Source: JBAZLV01 sp964586075
GTDB lineage: Bacteria; Nitrospirota; UBA9217
Length of the DNA: 6,497 nt
Assembly: GCA_964586075.1 (NCBI GenBank)
Contig: CAZPGZ010000065.1
Coordinates: 1-6,497 of the forward strand
Reading direction: 5' to 3'
The position numbers and the translations under genes were made by a program. The notes beneath the pieces are model-generated. The model had not been told where the DNA came from, made no database searches, and saw only the letters and a program-made list of their open reading frames with translations. Below, piece by piece: positions 1 to 5,862 of the stretch; positions within the stretch are counted from its first letter, which is position 1; each line of letters begins with the position of its first letter.

Positions 1-52
1 CACCGCGTTCGCAATGCGGGGGTCGAGGGTTCGAATCCCTTCTCGTCCACCA
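1..52 (+). tRNA. tRNA-Ala (CGC anticodon), 3' part only
   Basis: This is the 3' two-thirds of a tRNA whose 5' end lies before the window. The anticodon stem pairs 3-7 with 15-19 around the 7-base loop TTCGCAA (8-14), giving anticodon CGC at 10-12, which reads the alanine codon GCG. The variable loop is 20-24, the T stem pairs 25-29 with 37-41 around the loop TTCGAAT (30-36), the 3' acceptor strand is 42-48, A49 is the discriminator and CCA is encoded at 50-52. The T at tRNA position 70 fits the G3-U70 identity pair of alanine tRNAs, although position 3 is not visible. The 3' ends of tRNA genes are common integration sites for mobile elements, but I see no second copy of this 3' end in the window. 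Confidence 0.93.
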
Positions 53-77
53 ATTTTTACCTCATATCAGCAGACCA

Positions 78-114
78 AGAAAGGCCCTAGGAAATATCAC
101 TAGGGTCTTTTTAT
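78..114 (+). terminator. Rho-independent terminator after the tRNA, possibly bidirectional
   Basis: The core stem CCCTAG (85-90) pairs perfectly with CTAGGG (100-105) across a 9-base loop. The A/G-rich 5' flank (78-84) can extend the pairing into the T-rich 3' flank (106-112), which gives the T tract needed for plus-strand termination. On the minus strand the same hairpin is followed by TTTCTT, so it could also stop transcription of the convergent regulator gene ending at 180. A small GGGC-GAAA-GCCC tetraloop hairpin (134-145, minus-strand reading) lies between that gene and this terminator but has no T tract. Confidence 0.8.
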
Positions 115-179
115 TTTCTCGCCGGCAAATCAGGGGCTTTCGCCCAGGCAATTCCGGGGTTCTCTTTTTCCGTTTACCA

Positions 180-1121
180 TCACGCTTCAACAGTGGCCAT
201 TTGTCGCAAATTGGTGACATCTCGCAGCGGCGACACGCCGAATAGGCGGCTGTATTCGCGGCTGAATTGGGACGGACTTTCGTAGCCGACCCGGAAAGCC
301 GCGGTTGAAGCATCCTGATTTTCGGCAAGCATCAGCCGACGCGCTTCATTCAAGCGCAGCCATTTTTGGTACTGGAGCGGACTCATGGCCGTAAGCGTCC
401 GGAAGTGATGGTGGAAAGTCGAGGCGCTCATATTAACCTGCATTGCAAGATCATCGATGCGTAACGGTTCCATGAAATTAGTTTTCAACCATTGGATTGC
501 CTGCGCTATTTGATGACTCTGACTTCCTGTCGACGCTAGCTGGCGCAGGCTGGCTCCCTGATCGCCCACAAGCAACCGGTAAAATATTTCCCGCTGGATT
601 ATAGGCGAAAGTATCGGGATATCCTTCGGCTCATCAAGCAACTCGATCAACCGTTCAAAGGCATTGAGCAGCGGCAGTGTCACTTCTCCTATCAGCATGC
701 CCCGGCCGGATTGCTGCGCGCGTGGCTGCGGGAGACTGCTGTCCACCATCAGCTGTGAAATCTCGCGCTGATTAAGTTTCAACACCATTCCCATACAGGG
801 CTTTTCCCGGCTTGCTTTAAAAATCTGCACCATAGTGGGTAAATGTACGGACGCGATAAGATAATGGCGCTTGTCATATACAAAAGTATCATCTCCGAGC
901 ATCGCACGCTTGGCCCCCTGTGCGATCAGGCAAATGCACGGCTCGTACATGGCATTATGCGGCTGGCTCGGCGCAGTGTGTTGATAAAGCAGCAGGCCTG
1001 GAATCGCGGTCTCGAGTACCTGATCTTTATCGGTCAATCGGGATATGCTTTTTCTGAGGGTTTCCAGCGTCGTCGCAATATCGTTATCCTCAAATGCCTT
1101 ACTGCCAGTGTCTTTCCTCAT
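180..1121 (-). CDS. AraC-family transcriptional regulator with AraC_N domain (YqhC-like)
   Basis: This is a 313-residue cytoplasmic DNA-binding regulator. Residues about 30-190 form the AraC_N-type sensing half, recognised by the segment from MYEPCICLIAQG (58-69) through the YLIASVHLP stretch (88-95). The C-terminal AraC/XylS DNA-binding domain spans about 205-300. Its first helix-turn-helix lies near 221-245 (IDDLAMQVNMSASTFHHHF) and its second near 271-296 (AAFRVGYESPSQFSREYSRLFG). The start at 1121 is preferred because AGGAGG sits 5 bases upstream (1132-1127); an in-frame ATG at 1157 would add 12 residues but lies inside an inverted repeat and lacks such a site. The gene is divergent from the aldo/keto reductase at 1327. 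E. coli YqhC, a member of this class, activates an aldehyde reductase and an aldo/keto reductase in response to aldehydes. I infer a similar local role; the inducer is unknown. Confidence 0.92.
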   Translation of the reverse strand: MRKDTGSKAFEDNDIATTLETLRKSISRLTDKDQVLETAIPGLLLYQHTAPSQPHNAMYEPCICLIAQGAKRAMLGDDTFVYDKRHYLIASVHLPTMVQIFKASREKPCMGMVLKLNQREISQLMVDSSLPQPRAQQSGRGMLIGEVTLPLLNAFERLIELLDEPKDIPILSPIIQREIFYRLLVGDQGASLRQLASTGSQSHQIAQAIQWLKTNFMEPLRIDDLAMQVNMSASTFHHHFRTLTAMSPLQYQKWLRLNEARRLMLAENQDASTAAFRVGYESPSQFSREYSRLFGVSPLRDVTNLRQMATVEA

Positions 1122-1126
1122 GTATG

Positions 1127-1132
1127 CCTCCT
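1127..1132 (-). promoter_or_regulatory. Ribosome binding site deciding the regulator start
   Basis: Read on the minus strand this is AGGAGG, 5 bases before the ATG at 1121-1119. It favours the 313-residue product over one starting at the upstream ATG at 1157. Confidence 0.8.
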
Positions 1133-1136
1133 TTCT

Positions 1137-1165
1137 GAATATTAACAGACGGTGCATTAATATTC
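1137..1165. promoter_or_regulatory. Perfect 9-bp inverted repeat, candidate operator over the regulator promoter
   Basis: GAATATTAA (1137-1145) and TTAATATTC (1157-1165) form a perfect inverted repeat with an 11-base spacer, about two helical turns centre to centre. Its arms overlap a possible minus-strand sigma-70 promoter. That promoter has -35 TTGAAT (1167-1162), a 17-base spacer and -10 TAATAT (1144-1139). Each hexamer matches the consensus at four of six positions, but the predicted transcript start would lie almost on the ribosome site, leaving a very short leader. Protein binding here could control the regulator itself. AraC proteins usually bind direct rather than inverted repeats, so another factor is possible. 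Confidence 0.45.
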
Positions 1166-1269
1166 AATCATTTATCGCAGTGCTCGGAGGATCAGGCAAG
1201 AATTGAGCAGGAATGGTCTACCCGTTTCACTGGTTCAGACTTACAATAGAATCAATGACGGGCAGCAAA

Positions 1270-1289
1270 CAGATGTGATCAGATTTTAT
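1270..1289. promoter_or_regulatory. Imperfect tandem 10-mer upstream of the aldo/keto reductase
   Basis: CAGATGTGAT (1270-1279) is followed at once by CAGATTTTAT (1280-1289), matching at 8 of 10 positions. Same-face direct repeats one helical turn apart are compatible with recognition by the two helix-turn-helix motifs of an AraC-type protein. The site ends 37 bases before the reductase start codon. I could not find a convincing -35/-10 pair for the reductase in this region, so activator-dependent transcription is plausible. The repeat is short and could be chance. Confidence 0.25.
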
Positions 1290-1326
1290 GAACTATCTAG
1301 CCTTGATAAAATGAAAGGAGAGAAGA

Positions 1327-2328
1327 ATGCAAAAACGCAAGTTGGGTAATAACGGTCTGGAGGTTTCGGCTCTTGGGCTTGGCTGCATGGGCATGAGCTT
1401 TTCTTACGGGCCGCCCAAAGACAAACAGGAGATGACAAAACTGCTCCACTCGGCTGTAGAGCGAGGGATTACATTTTTCGACACTGCCGAGGTTTATGGC
1501 CCATTCATTAATGAAGAGCTTGTGGGCGAGGCCCTTGCTCCATTCCGCAAGCAGGTTGTAATCGCCACCAAATTCGGGTTCGATTGCAGCGTTGATCCCA
1601 GAGGGACAAAGGGTGCGCCGGTACTGAACAGTCAGCCTGAGCACATAAAGCAGGCTGTCGAAGGTTCACTCAGGCGGCTCAAGGTGGATGTTATCGATCT
1701 GCTTTATCAGCATCGCGTTGATCCGAATGTTCCGATCGAGGACGTGGCCGGGACAGTGAAGGAATTGATTCAGGAAGGGAAAGTAAAGCATTTCGGACTT
1801 TCCGAGGCCGGCATTCAGACTATTCGCCGGGCGCACGCAGTGCAGCCGCTTGCTGCCGTGCAAAACGAATACTCTCTTTGGTGGAGGCGCCCAGAAGCGG
1901 AATTGCTGCCGACACTTGAAGAGCTTGGGATCGGTCTGGTTCCGTACAGTCCGCTTGGCAAAGGTTTCCTTACAGGCAAAATCGGTGGAGATACAAAGTT
2001 CGACAACTCCGATTTTCGCAGTATCCTGCCACGCTTTACTTCGGACGCCTTGAAGGCCAATCAGGCCTTGGTTGATCTGCTCGGCAACTTAGCTGAACGC
2101 AAGAAGACGACGCCTGCCCGGATTGCGCTTGCCTGGCTGCTGGCCCGGAAACCATGGATAGTTCCAATACCTGGAACCACAAAACTGAGTCGACTGGAAG
2201 AAAACATTGGAGCGGTTACCGTTGTACTCACCCCCGATGATCTGCGTGACATCGATGAGGTGGCATCAAAAATCACGGTAGAAGGCGCCCGTTATCCTGA
2301 AAAGCTGGAGCAAATGACCGGGCGGTAA
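1327..2328 (+). CDS. NADPH-dependent aldo/keto reductase
   Basis: This 333-residue protein is a full-length (alpha/beta)8-barrel aldo/keto reductase that should reduce aldehydes or ketones to alcohols in the cytoplasm. The N-terminal strand carries LGLGCMGMS (16-24). The catalytic tetrad is complete: D52 and Y57 in FFDTAEVYG, K82 in ATKFG and H129 in LLYQHRVD. The FGLSE stretch (156-160) and the YSPLGKGFLTGK loop (207-218) are typical of the monomeric barrel families. The IPGTTKLSRLEEN segment (281-293) forms the phosphate side of the NADP site. An AAGGAG ribosome site lies at 1315-1320, 6 bases before the ATG. The gene is divergent from the AraC regulator and is followed after 62 bases by an alcohol dehydrogenase, so it is probably the first gene of the regulated operon. 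The natural substrate cannot be read from sequence; yeast-type broad-specificity aldehyde reduction is the safest guess. Confidence 0.95.
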   Translation: MQKRKLGNNGLEVSALGLGCMGMSFSYGPPKDKQEMTKLLHSAVERGITFFDTAEVYGPFINEELVGEALAPFRKQVVIATKFGFDCSVDPRGTKGAPVLNSQPEHIKQAVEGSLRRLKVDVIDLLYQHRVDPNVPIEDVAGTVKELIQEGKVKHFGLSEAGIQTIRRAHAVQPLAAVQNEYSLWWRRPEAELLPTLEELGIGLVPYSPLGKGFLTGKIGGDTKFDNSDFRSILPRFTSDALKANQALVDLLGNLAERKKTTPARIALAWLLARKPWIVPIPGTTKLSRLEENIGAVTVVLTPDDLRDIDEVASKITVEGARYPEKLEQMTGR

Positions 2329-2376
2329 GCATGATAGTCAGCAGAGACCCACAATATCAGACAGGTAGTAAATAAC

Positions 2377-2382
2377 AGGAGG
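2377..2382 (+). promoter_or_regulatory. Ribosome binding site of the alcohol dehydrogenase gene
   Basis: A consensus AGGAGG stands 8 bases before the ATG at 2391. The rest of the 62-base gap after the reductase shows neither a terminator nor a clear promoter, which supports co-transcription. Confidence 0.8.
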
Positions 2383-2390
2383 ATACATAA

Positions 2391-3446
2391 ATGTACAAAG
2401 CAAAAGCCTATTCCGCTGCAAGCGCAACATCGCCGCTGGTTTCCGATACAATCCCAAGACGCGACGCTACTGAGCGCGACGTTCAGATCGAAATCCTTTT
2501 CTGCGGTATCTGTCACTCCGATCTGCACACGGTCCGCAACGAGTGGAGCAGTATAATGCCCACGGTCTACCCCTGCGTGCCCGGCCACGAGATCGTAGGT
2601 CGTGTCACAAGAGTCGGTTCTGCGGTAACGAAGTACAGGCCGGGCGATCTTGTCGGCGTCGGCTGCCTAGTTGATTCAGATCATACGTGCCCCAATTGCA
2701 AGGATGGACTGGAGCAATTATGCCCAAACCAGACCCTCACTTTCAACTCTCCGGATAAACACCTCGGGGGCGTCACCTACGGCGGCTACTCAGAAAGCAT
2801 AACGGTAGATGAGCGCTTCGTTCTGCGCATTCCCGGCAACCTAAATCTTGCCGGTGTGGCGCCTCTGCTTTGCGCCGGGATCACGACATACTCTCCCTTA
2901 CGGCGCTGGGGCGACATCAAAGGCAGGAAGGTAGGCATAGTCGGTCTGGGCGGGTTGGGCCATATGGGGGTCAAGTTTGCCCGCGCCTTCGGGGCCCGTG
3001 TAGTTGTCTTCACTACTTCACCGACCAAGAAAGAAGATGCGCTCCGTTTGGGAGCCGATGAAGTCATCATTTCCAGAAACCCTGAAGAAATGCAAAAGCA
3101 CGCAGGTACATTCGACTTTATCCTTGACACCATCGCTGCCGACCACGACATTAACGCCTACATTAACATGCTTGGCAGGGATGGCAACATAACCCTTGTC
3201 GGCGCGCCGGAAAAACCTCTTGCCGTCACCGCCTTCGCTCTCTTGTTTGGCCGTCGCAGTCTCTCCGGTTCGATCATTGGCGGTATCCCCGAGACACAGG
3301 AGATGCTCGATTTTTGCGGCAAGCACAGCATCACTGCAGATGTCGAAGTCATCCCCATCCAGAAGGTCAATGAAGCTTACGAGCGGCTACTCAAGTCAGA
3401 TGTGAAGTACCGTTTCTCAATCGATATGGCGTCGCTGAAGTCCTGA
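2391..3446 (+). CDS. Zinc-dependent NADP alcohol dehydrogenase, cinnamyl-alcohol/YahK type
   Basis: This 351-residue medium-chain dehydrogenase should interconvert aldehydes and primary alcohols. The catalytic zinc site is intact: C41 in GICHSD, H66 and E67 in PGHE, and C161 in CAGIT. The Rossmann motif GLGGLGHMG is at 185-193. The TTSPTKK loop after the second strand (208-214) carries the Ser and Lys expected for NADP rather than NAD. The structural-zinc lobe reads DHTCPNC then C111, so three family cysteines are present (C100, C103, C111) but the first ligand position is Asp97 (codon GAT at 2679-2681). Asp can ligate zinc, and this may be a subfamily trait. Other family signatures are the VGVGCLVDS and HLGGVTYGGYSE segments. 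It lies downstream of the aldo/keto reductase and its TGA overlaps an ATG opening the next reading frame. Together the two reductases suggest aldehyde clearance. Confidence 0.95.
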   Translation: MYKAKAYSAASATSPLVSDTIPRRDATERDVQIEILFCGICHSDLHTVRNEWSSIMPTVYPCVPGHEIVGRVTRVGSAVTKYRPGDLVGVGCLVDSDHTCPNCKDGLEQLCPNQTLTFNSPDKHLGGVTYGGYSESITVDERFVLRIPGNLNLAGVAPLLCAGITTYSPLRRWGDIKGRKVGIVGLGGLGHMGVKFARAFGARVVVFTTSPTKKEDALRLGADEVIISRNPEEMQKHAGTFDFILDTIAADHDINAYINMLGRDGNITLVGAPEKPLAVTAFALLFGRRSLSGSIIGGIPETQEMLDFCGKHSITADVEVIPIQKVNEAYERLLKSDVKYRFSIDMASLKS

Positions 3447-3499
3447 TGGCAAAAGGGGACCATCATGAAAGCCATAGCGCTCCGGAAGGGAAGATAAAC

Positions 3500-4483
3500 A
3501 TGGAGAAGAATATTTCACGGCGAAGTTTTCTGAAAGGAAGCTCAATCGTACTGGGTGCTGTTGCCGTAGGCGATTTCAAGGGGCTGGATATCGCTCTTGC
3601 GGCGCAACAGGGCAAATCCCAGGTCTATTTCACAAAAGACATCAGCGCCGACGGTTTGCTGAAAATCTATTCCAAAAGCAATCACGGCATAACGGGCAAA
3701 GTCGGGATCAAAGTCCACACCGGCGAACCGAATGGCCCCAATATACTGCCGCGGGATATGGTGCAGGCGCTGCAGAAGCAAATTTTCAACAGCAATCTAG
3801 TGGAAACAAATACTCTGTATATGGGCAAGAGATATACGACGGCAGATCATCGCGAAACCATTCGGGTTAACGGCTGGGATTTCTGCCCGGTTGACATTAT
3901 GGATGAGGACGGAGCAGCACTGATTCCGGTCAAAGGCGGGAAGCATTTCAGGGAAATGTCGGTCGGCAAACACATGCTCGATTACGACTCGATGGTGGTG
4001 TTGACCCATTTCAAGGGTCACGCCAGCGGCGGCTTTGGTGGTTCACTGAAAAATATCGCCATAGGTTGCGCGGATGGGCGCATAGGCAAAAAAATAATCC
4101 ATGGTGCTCCGGACAACGTAAATTATGACAGATGGCTGAAAGGCGAACCCTTTCAGGAGAACATGGTGGAGGCGGCTAAAGCAGTCATGGATCATTTCGG
4201 CAGCAGGATTGTTTATATAAATGTACTGCGCAATATGTCCGTGGACTGCGACTGCGCCGGCGTCAGGGCTGCGCCGGTCAAGGCGCGTGATCTGGGCATC
4301 CTGGCTTCCACCGATCTCCTGGCCGTAGAGCAGGCGTCCATAGACATGGTGTATAAGCTGCCTGAAGCGGAACTGCATGACCTTCAGGAACGCATCGAAT
4401 CCCGCAAGGGGCTGCGCCAACTGTCATACATGAAAGAGTTGAGAATGGGCAATGATCAGTATGAGTTGATTACACAAGTCTAA
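3500..4483 (+). CDS. DUF362-domain protein with Tat (twin-arginine) signal
   Basis: This 327-residue protein is predicted to be exported folded across the inner membrane. The N-terminus has the twin-arginine motif SRRSFLKG (6-13), a short hydrophobic stretch (about 14-23) and a possible cleavage site near ALAAQ (32-36). The DUF362 domain fills most of the rest, recognised by VVLTHFKGHASGGFGGSLKNIA (166-187), the GCADGRIGKK stretch that follows, and the C-terminal region with a CDC motif (250-252), then LGILASTDLLAVEQAS (265-280). Members of this family often sit near iron-sulfur or redox proteins, but no function is established that I can assign. There is no classical 4Cys ferredoxin motif here; C129, C190, C250 and C252 are the cysteines visible. 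The frame is open back to an ATG at 3446 overlapping the dehydrogenase stop, but the ATG at 3500 has a GGAAGG-like ribosome site (3484-3489) and puts the Tat motif at the usual distance. Translational coupling is possible. Confidence 0.87.
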   Translation: MEKNISRRSFLKGSSIVLGAVAVGDFKGLDIALAAQQGKSQVYFTKDISADGLLKIYSKSNHGITGKVGIKVHTGEPNGPNILPRDMVQALQKQIFNSNLVETNTLYMGKRYTTADHRETIRVNGWDFCPVDIMDEDGAALIPVKGGKHFREMSVGKHMLDYDSMVVLTHFKGHASGGFGGSLKNIAIGCADGRIGKKIIHGAPDNVNYDRWLKGEPFQENMVEAAKAVMDHFGSRIVYINVLRNMSVDCDCAGVRAAPVKARDLGILASTDLLAVEQASIDMVYKLPEAELHDLQERIESRKGLRQLSYMKELRMGNDQYELITQV

Positions 4484-4667
4484 GGTAGCCGACCGAGTGT
4501 TTGCCTCTTCACGAGGGGAAGGCTGCAACCAGCCTTATAAAGCGAAACGTGAGTAACCCGTTATGCCTTGCGCATGCCCATGAATCGGGTTGCAGAATAA
4601 AATACAGGATCATGAACCCAAACAGTTTTTCCTTTATCCGGCAGTTTAACCAAGAAAGGAGATAGGT
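4484..4667 (+). other. Structured intergenic region, possible leader RNA of unknown class
   Basis: This 184-base gap separates the DUF362 gene from the CMD-like gene. It contains a perfect 7-bp hairpin, AAGGCTG (4519-4525) with CAGCCTT (4530-4536), loop CAAC. A longer-range helix, TCACG (4509-4513) with CGTGA (4548-4552), can enclose it. A 6-bp pairing AACCCG (4555-4560) with CGGGTT (4586-4591) encloses a smaller ATGC/GCAT stem (4563-4566 with 4572-4575). No T tract follows the hairpins, so they are not classical terminators. I do not recognise the conserved cores of the common riboswitches (c-di-GMP, TPP, cobalamin, SAM, fluoride). It could be an unassigned cis-regulatory leader, an RNA-processing site or a relic of a larger structured RNA. 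No convincing -35/-10 pair was seen. An AAGGAG ribosome site for the next gene is at 4656-4661. Confidence 0.4.
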
Positions 4668-4991
4668 ATGTCAAACAGGGACGTCCAAAAAGCGGCAAGT
4701 GAATTAGCGGCGATAGCGCCTGAATTCGCGAAGCTTACCCAGGATTTTCTCTTCGACGATGTCTGGAAACGTCCTCCGCTCTCGCAGCGAGACAAAAGCC
4801 TGATCACTGTCACGTGTCTGGTCGCTCTGAATCGTATCGAACAAGTAGAGTTCCATCTGAACAAGGCGTTCGAGAACGGCCTGACAAAGGAAGAGATGGT
4901 AGCTGTGATTACGCATATTGCGTTCTATGCAGGCTGGCCGACCGCGGCGTCAGGCTTCAGTCATTTGAAGAATGTGCTTGAGAAAAAATAA
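4668..4991 (+). CDS. Carboxymuconolactone decarboxylase (CMD) family protein
   Basis: This 107-residue all-helical protein belongs to the CMD family (PF02627). Signatures are DDVWKRPPLSQRDKSLITV (30-48), then EQVEFHLNKAFENGLTKEEM (58-77) and the THIAFYAGWPTA stretch (82-93). It lacks the CxxC of AhpD-type peroxidase partners, so it is closer to the PcaC-like branch. True PcaC decarboxylates 4-carboxymuconolactone in protocatechuate breakdown, but no other gene of that pathway is nearby, so the enzyme name should not be taken as its function. Candidate functional residues of the family pattern are E58, H63 and H83. The length is typical of single-domain members. An AAGGAG site stands 6 bases before the start. 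A flavodoxin gene follows after 22 bases, and this pairing next to aldo/keto reductases suggests a redox or detoxification role, which is inference. Confidence 0.9.
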   Translation: MSNRDVQKAASELAAIAPEFAKLTQDFLFDDVWKRPPLSQRDKSLITVTCLVALNRIEQVEFHLNKAFENGLTKEEMVAVITHIAFYAGWPTAASGFSHLKNVLEKK

Positions 4992-5013
4992 TTTTAATAA
5001 TGAGGATCTCGTT

Positions 5014-5547
5014 ATGAACTTAACGAACAGGAAATGTCTGATAGCCTATTTCTCCCGGAAGGGAGAAAACTATGTCAGCGGCAGGATTGTCGATCTCAAA
5101 GTCGGCAATACCGAACTTGTCGCAAAGATGATTCTGAGACAAACGGGAGGCGACCTGTTTCACATTGAGACTGCCGCCGTCTACCCCAAAGATTATTCTG
5201 AAACAACGGAAGTTGCCAAGAATGAACTGCGTGTCAAGGCCAGACCGAAGCTGAACGGACGTGTCGAAAACATTGAGGCATACGAGGTGATATTTTTGGG
5301 GTATCCGAATTGGTGGGGGACGATGCCTATGCCGGTTTATACGTTCCTGGAGAGCTATGATTTCTCGGGAAAGACGATCGTGCCATTCTGTACCCATGAA
5401 GGAAGCGGCATGGGCCGCAGCGAAAAGGATATTGCCAAGGCATGCCCCAAGGCTATCGTGCTGGAGGGACTCGCCATACAGGGAACCAATGCAAGCTCTG
5501 CGGCATCAGAGGTGTTGAGTTGGACCCATAAGCTCGGGATTTCTTGA
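5014..5547 (+). CDS. Flavodoxin family protein (FMN-binding, Flavodoxin_4-like)
   Basis: This 177-residue cytoplasmic protein has a flavodoxin fold. The first strand and phosphate loop read LIAYFSRKG (9-17), followed by an insertion and then VGNTE (30-34), so the usual SxTGNT loop is split by about a dozen residues, as in one known subgroup. The FMN ring site is marked by LGYPNWWGTMPMPVYTFLE (95-113), and the third loop by PFCTHEGSGMG (124-134). It should carry electrons or reduce small molecules with FMN. The start at 5014 is chosen because GAGGA (5002-5006) lies 7 bases upstream and the first strand follows directly. An in-frame ATG at 4972 would overlap the CMD gene and add 14 non-family residues. 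It lies 22 bases after the CMD gene and is almost certainly co-transcribed with it. Its reductase partner is not in the window. Confidence 0.92.
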   Translation: MNLTNRKCLIAYFSRKGENYVSGRIVDLKVGNTELVAKMILRQTGGDLFHIETAAVYPKDYSETTEVAKNELRVKARPKLNGRVENIEAYEVIFLGYPNWWGTMPMPVYTFLESYDFSGKTIVPFCTHEGSGMGRSEKDIAKACPKAIVLEGLAIQGTNASSAASEVLSWTHKLGIS

Positions 5548-5816
5548 TTTTGTTTTGCGTGAATCGGCGGAAACGCTTTTTGCTGTGATAAAAATGTGCT
5601 AATCTTGTCCAGTATCTCAACCCCATCCCTCAAACTTTCCAAAGAATGGTGTACGTGAACTGCCCCCCCTCCTAATAGATTTTCAACCGCGTCAAATTTG
5701 TCTTGAATATTTTTATCGTTCCATTTATATTAGGCAACTTTTTGCAACATTTTGGCATTATTTTCTGCAAGAGTTGCTACAATATTATTATAAGCAGTAA
5801 TTCTTTCTACAAATTT
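5541..5816 (-). pseudogene. Decayed protein-coding remnant of unknown family, antisense in the gap
   Basis: Reading the minus strand from 5816 gives protein-like sequence. It contains YNNIVATLAENNAKMLQKVA, then an in-frame TAA (5732-5730), then KWNDKNIQDKFDAVENLLGG and further VHVHHSLESLRDGVEILDK and FLSQQKAFPPIHAKQNQ. The pieces stay in one frame across the stop, and a TGA (5819-5817) precedes them, with no credible start codon or ribosome site. The amphipathic, Leu/Glu/Lys-rich segments suggest helices. I do not recognise the family. The frame runs into the antisense of the flavodoxin gene near 5545, where the likeness to a real protein ends. The plus strand here codes for nothing, and the base composition turns AT-rich compared with the operon. 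It may instead be chance open reading in AT-rich DNA. Confidence 0.45.
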
Positions 5817-5862
5817 TCATCTTATACGTATGCCAAGTATGTAATTATAAAGGTTATATCAG
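5548..5862. other. 315-base gap between flavodoxin and sensor genes
   Basis: Apart from the minus-strand remnant described separately, this stretch holds a 7-C run (5663-5669) and an increasingly AT-rich right half that should contain the sensor promoter. I found no sigma-70 pair with good spacing. The best -10-like boxes are TACAAT (5778-5783) and TATTAT (5783-5788). AAAGG (5849-5853), 9 bases before the ATG at 5863, is the probable ribosome site of the sensor gene. Confidence 0.5.

Noticed and set aside
843..1145. 100-codon plus-strand open frame
   Set aside because: It is antisense to the AraC_N domain of the well-supported regulator, has no ribosome site and no recognisable protein features.
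3446..3499. N-terminal extension of the DUF362 protein from the ATG overlapping the dehydrogenase stop
   Set aside because: The added 18 residues are hydrophilic and would bury the Tat motif; the ATG at 3500 has its own ribosome site and puts the motif at the normal position.
4519..4536. AAGGCTG/CAGCCTT hairpin as a Rho-independent terminator after the DUF362 gene
   Set aside because: The bases after the stem are ATAAAGCG rather than a T tract.
5557..5581. GCGT/ACGC hairpin followed by five T after the flavodoxin gene, as a terminator
   Set aside because: The stem has only four pairs with a 12-base loop, which is too weak to call, although it is in the right place.
5355..5642. Minus-strand frame beginning at TTG as an intact 95-residue gene
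   Set aside because: Most of it is antisense to the flavodoxin gene, the TTG has no ribosome site, and the protein-like part extends upstream of the TTG, which fits a remnant better than a gene.
5656..5669. TGAACTGCCCCCCC, resembling an IS3-type terminal repeat and similar to the start of the 6445 junction
   Set aside because: It lies inside the continuous minus-strand protein-like frame, where the G run encodes a glycine stretch, and nothing changes character at this point. The likeness is short and C-run driven.
5753..5769. TGGCAT ... TCTGCA as a sigma-54 promoter for the sensor gene
   Set aside because: The GG and GC elements are separated by 11 bases instead of the strict 10, so the site would not be expected to work.
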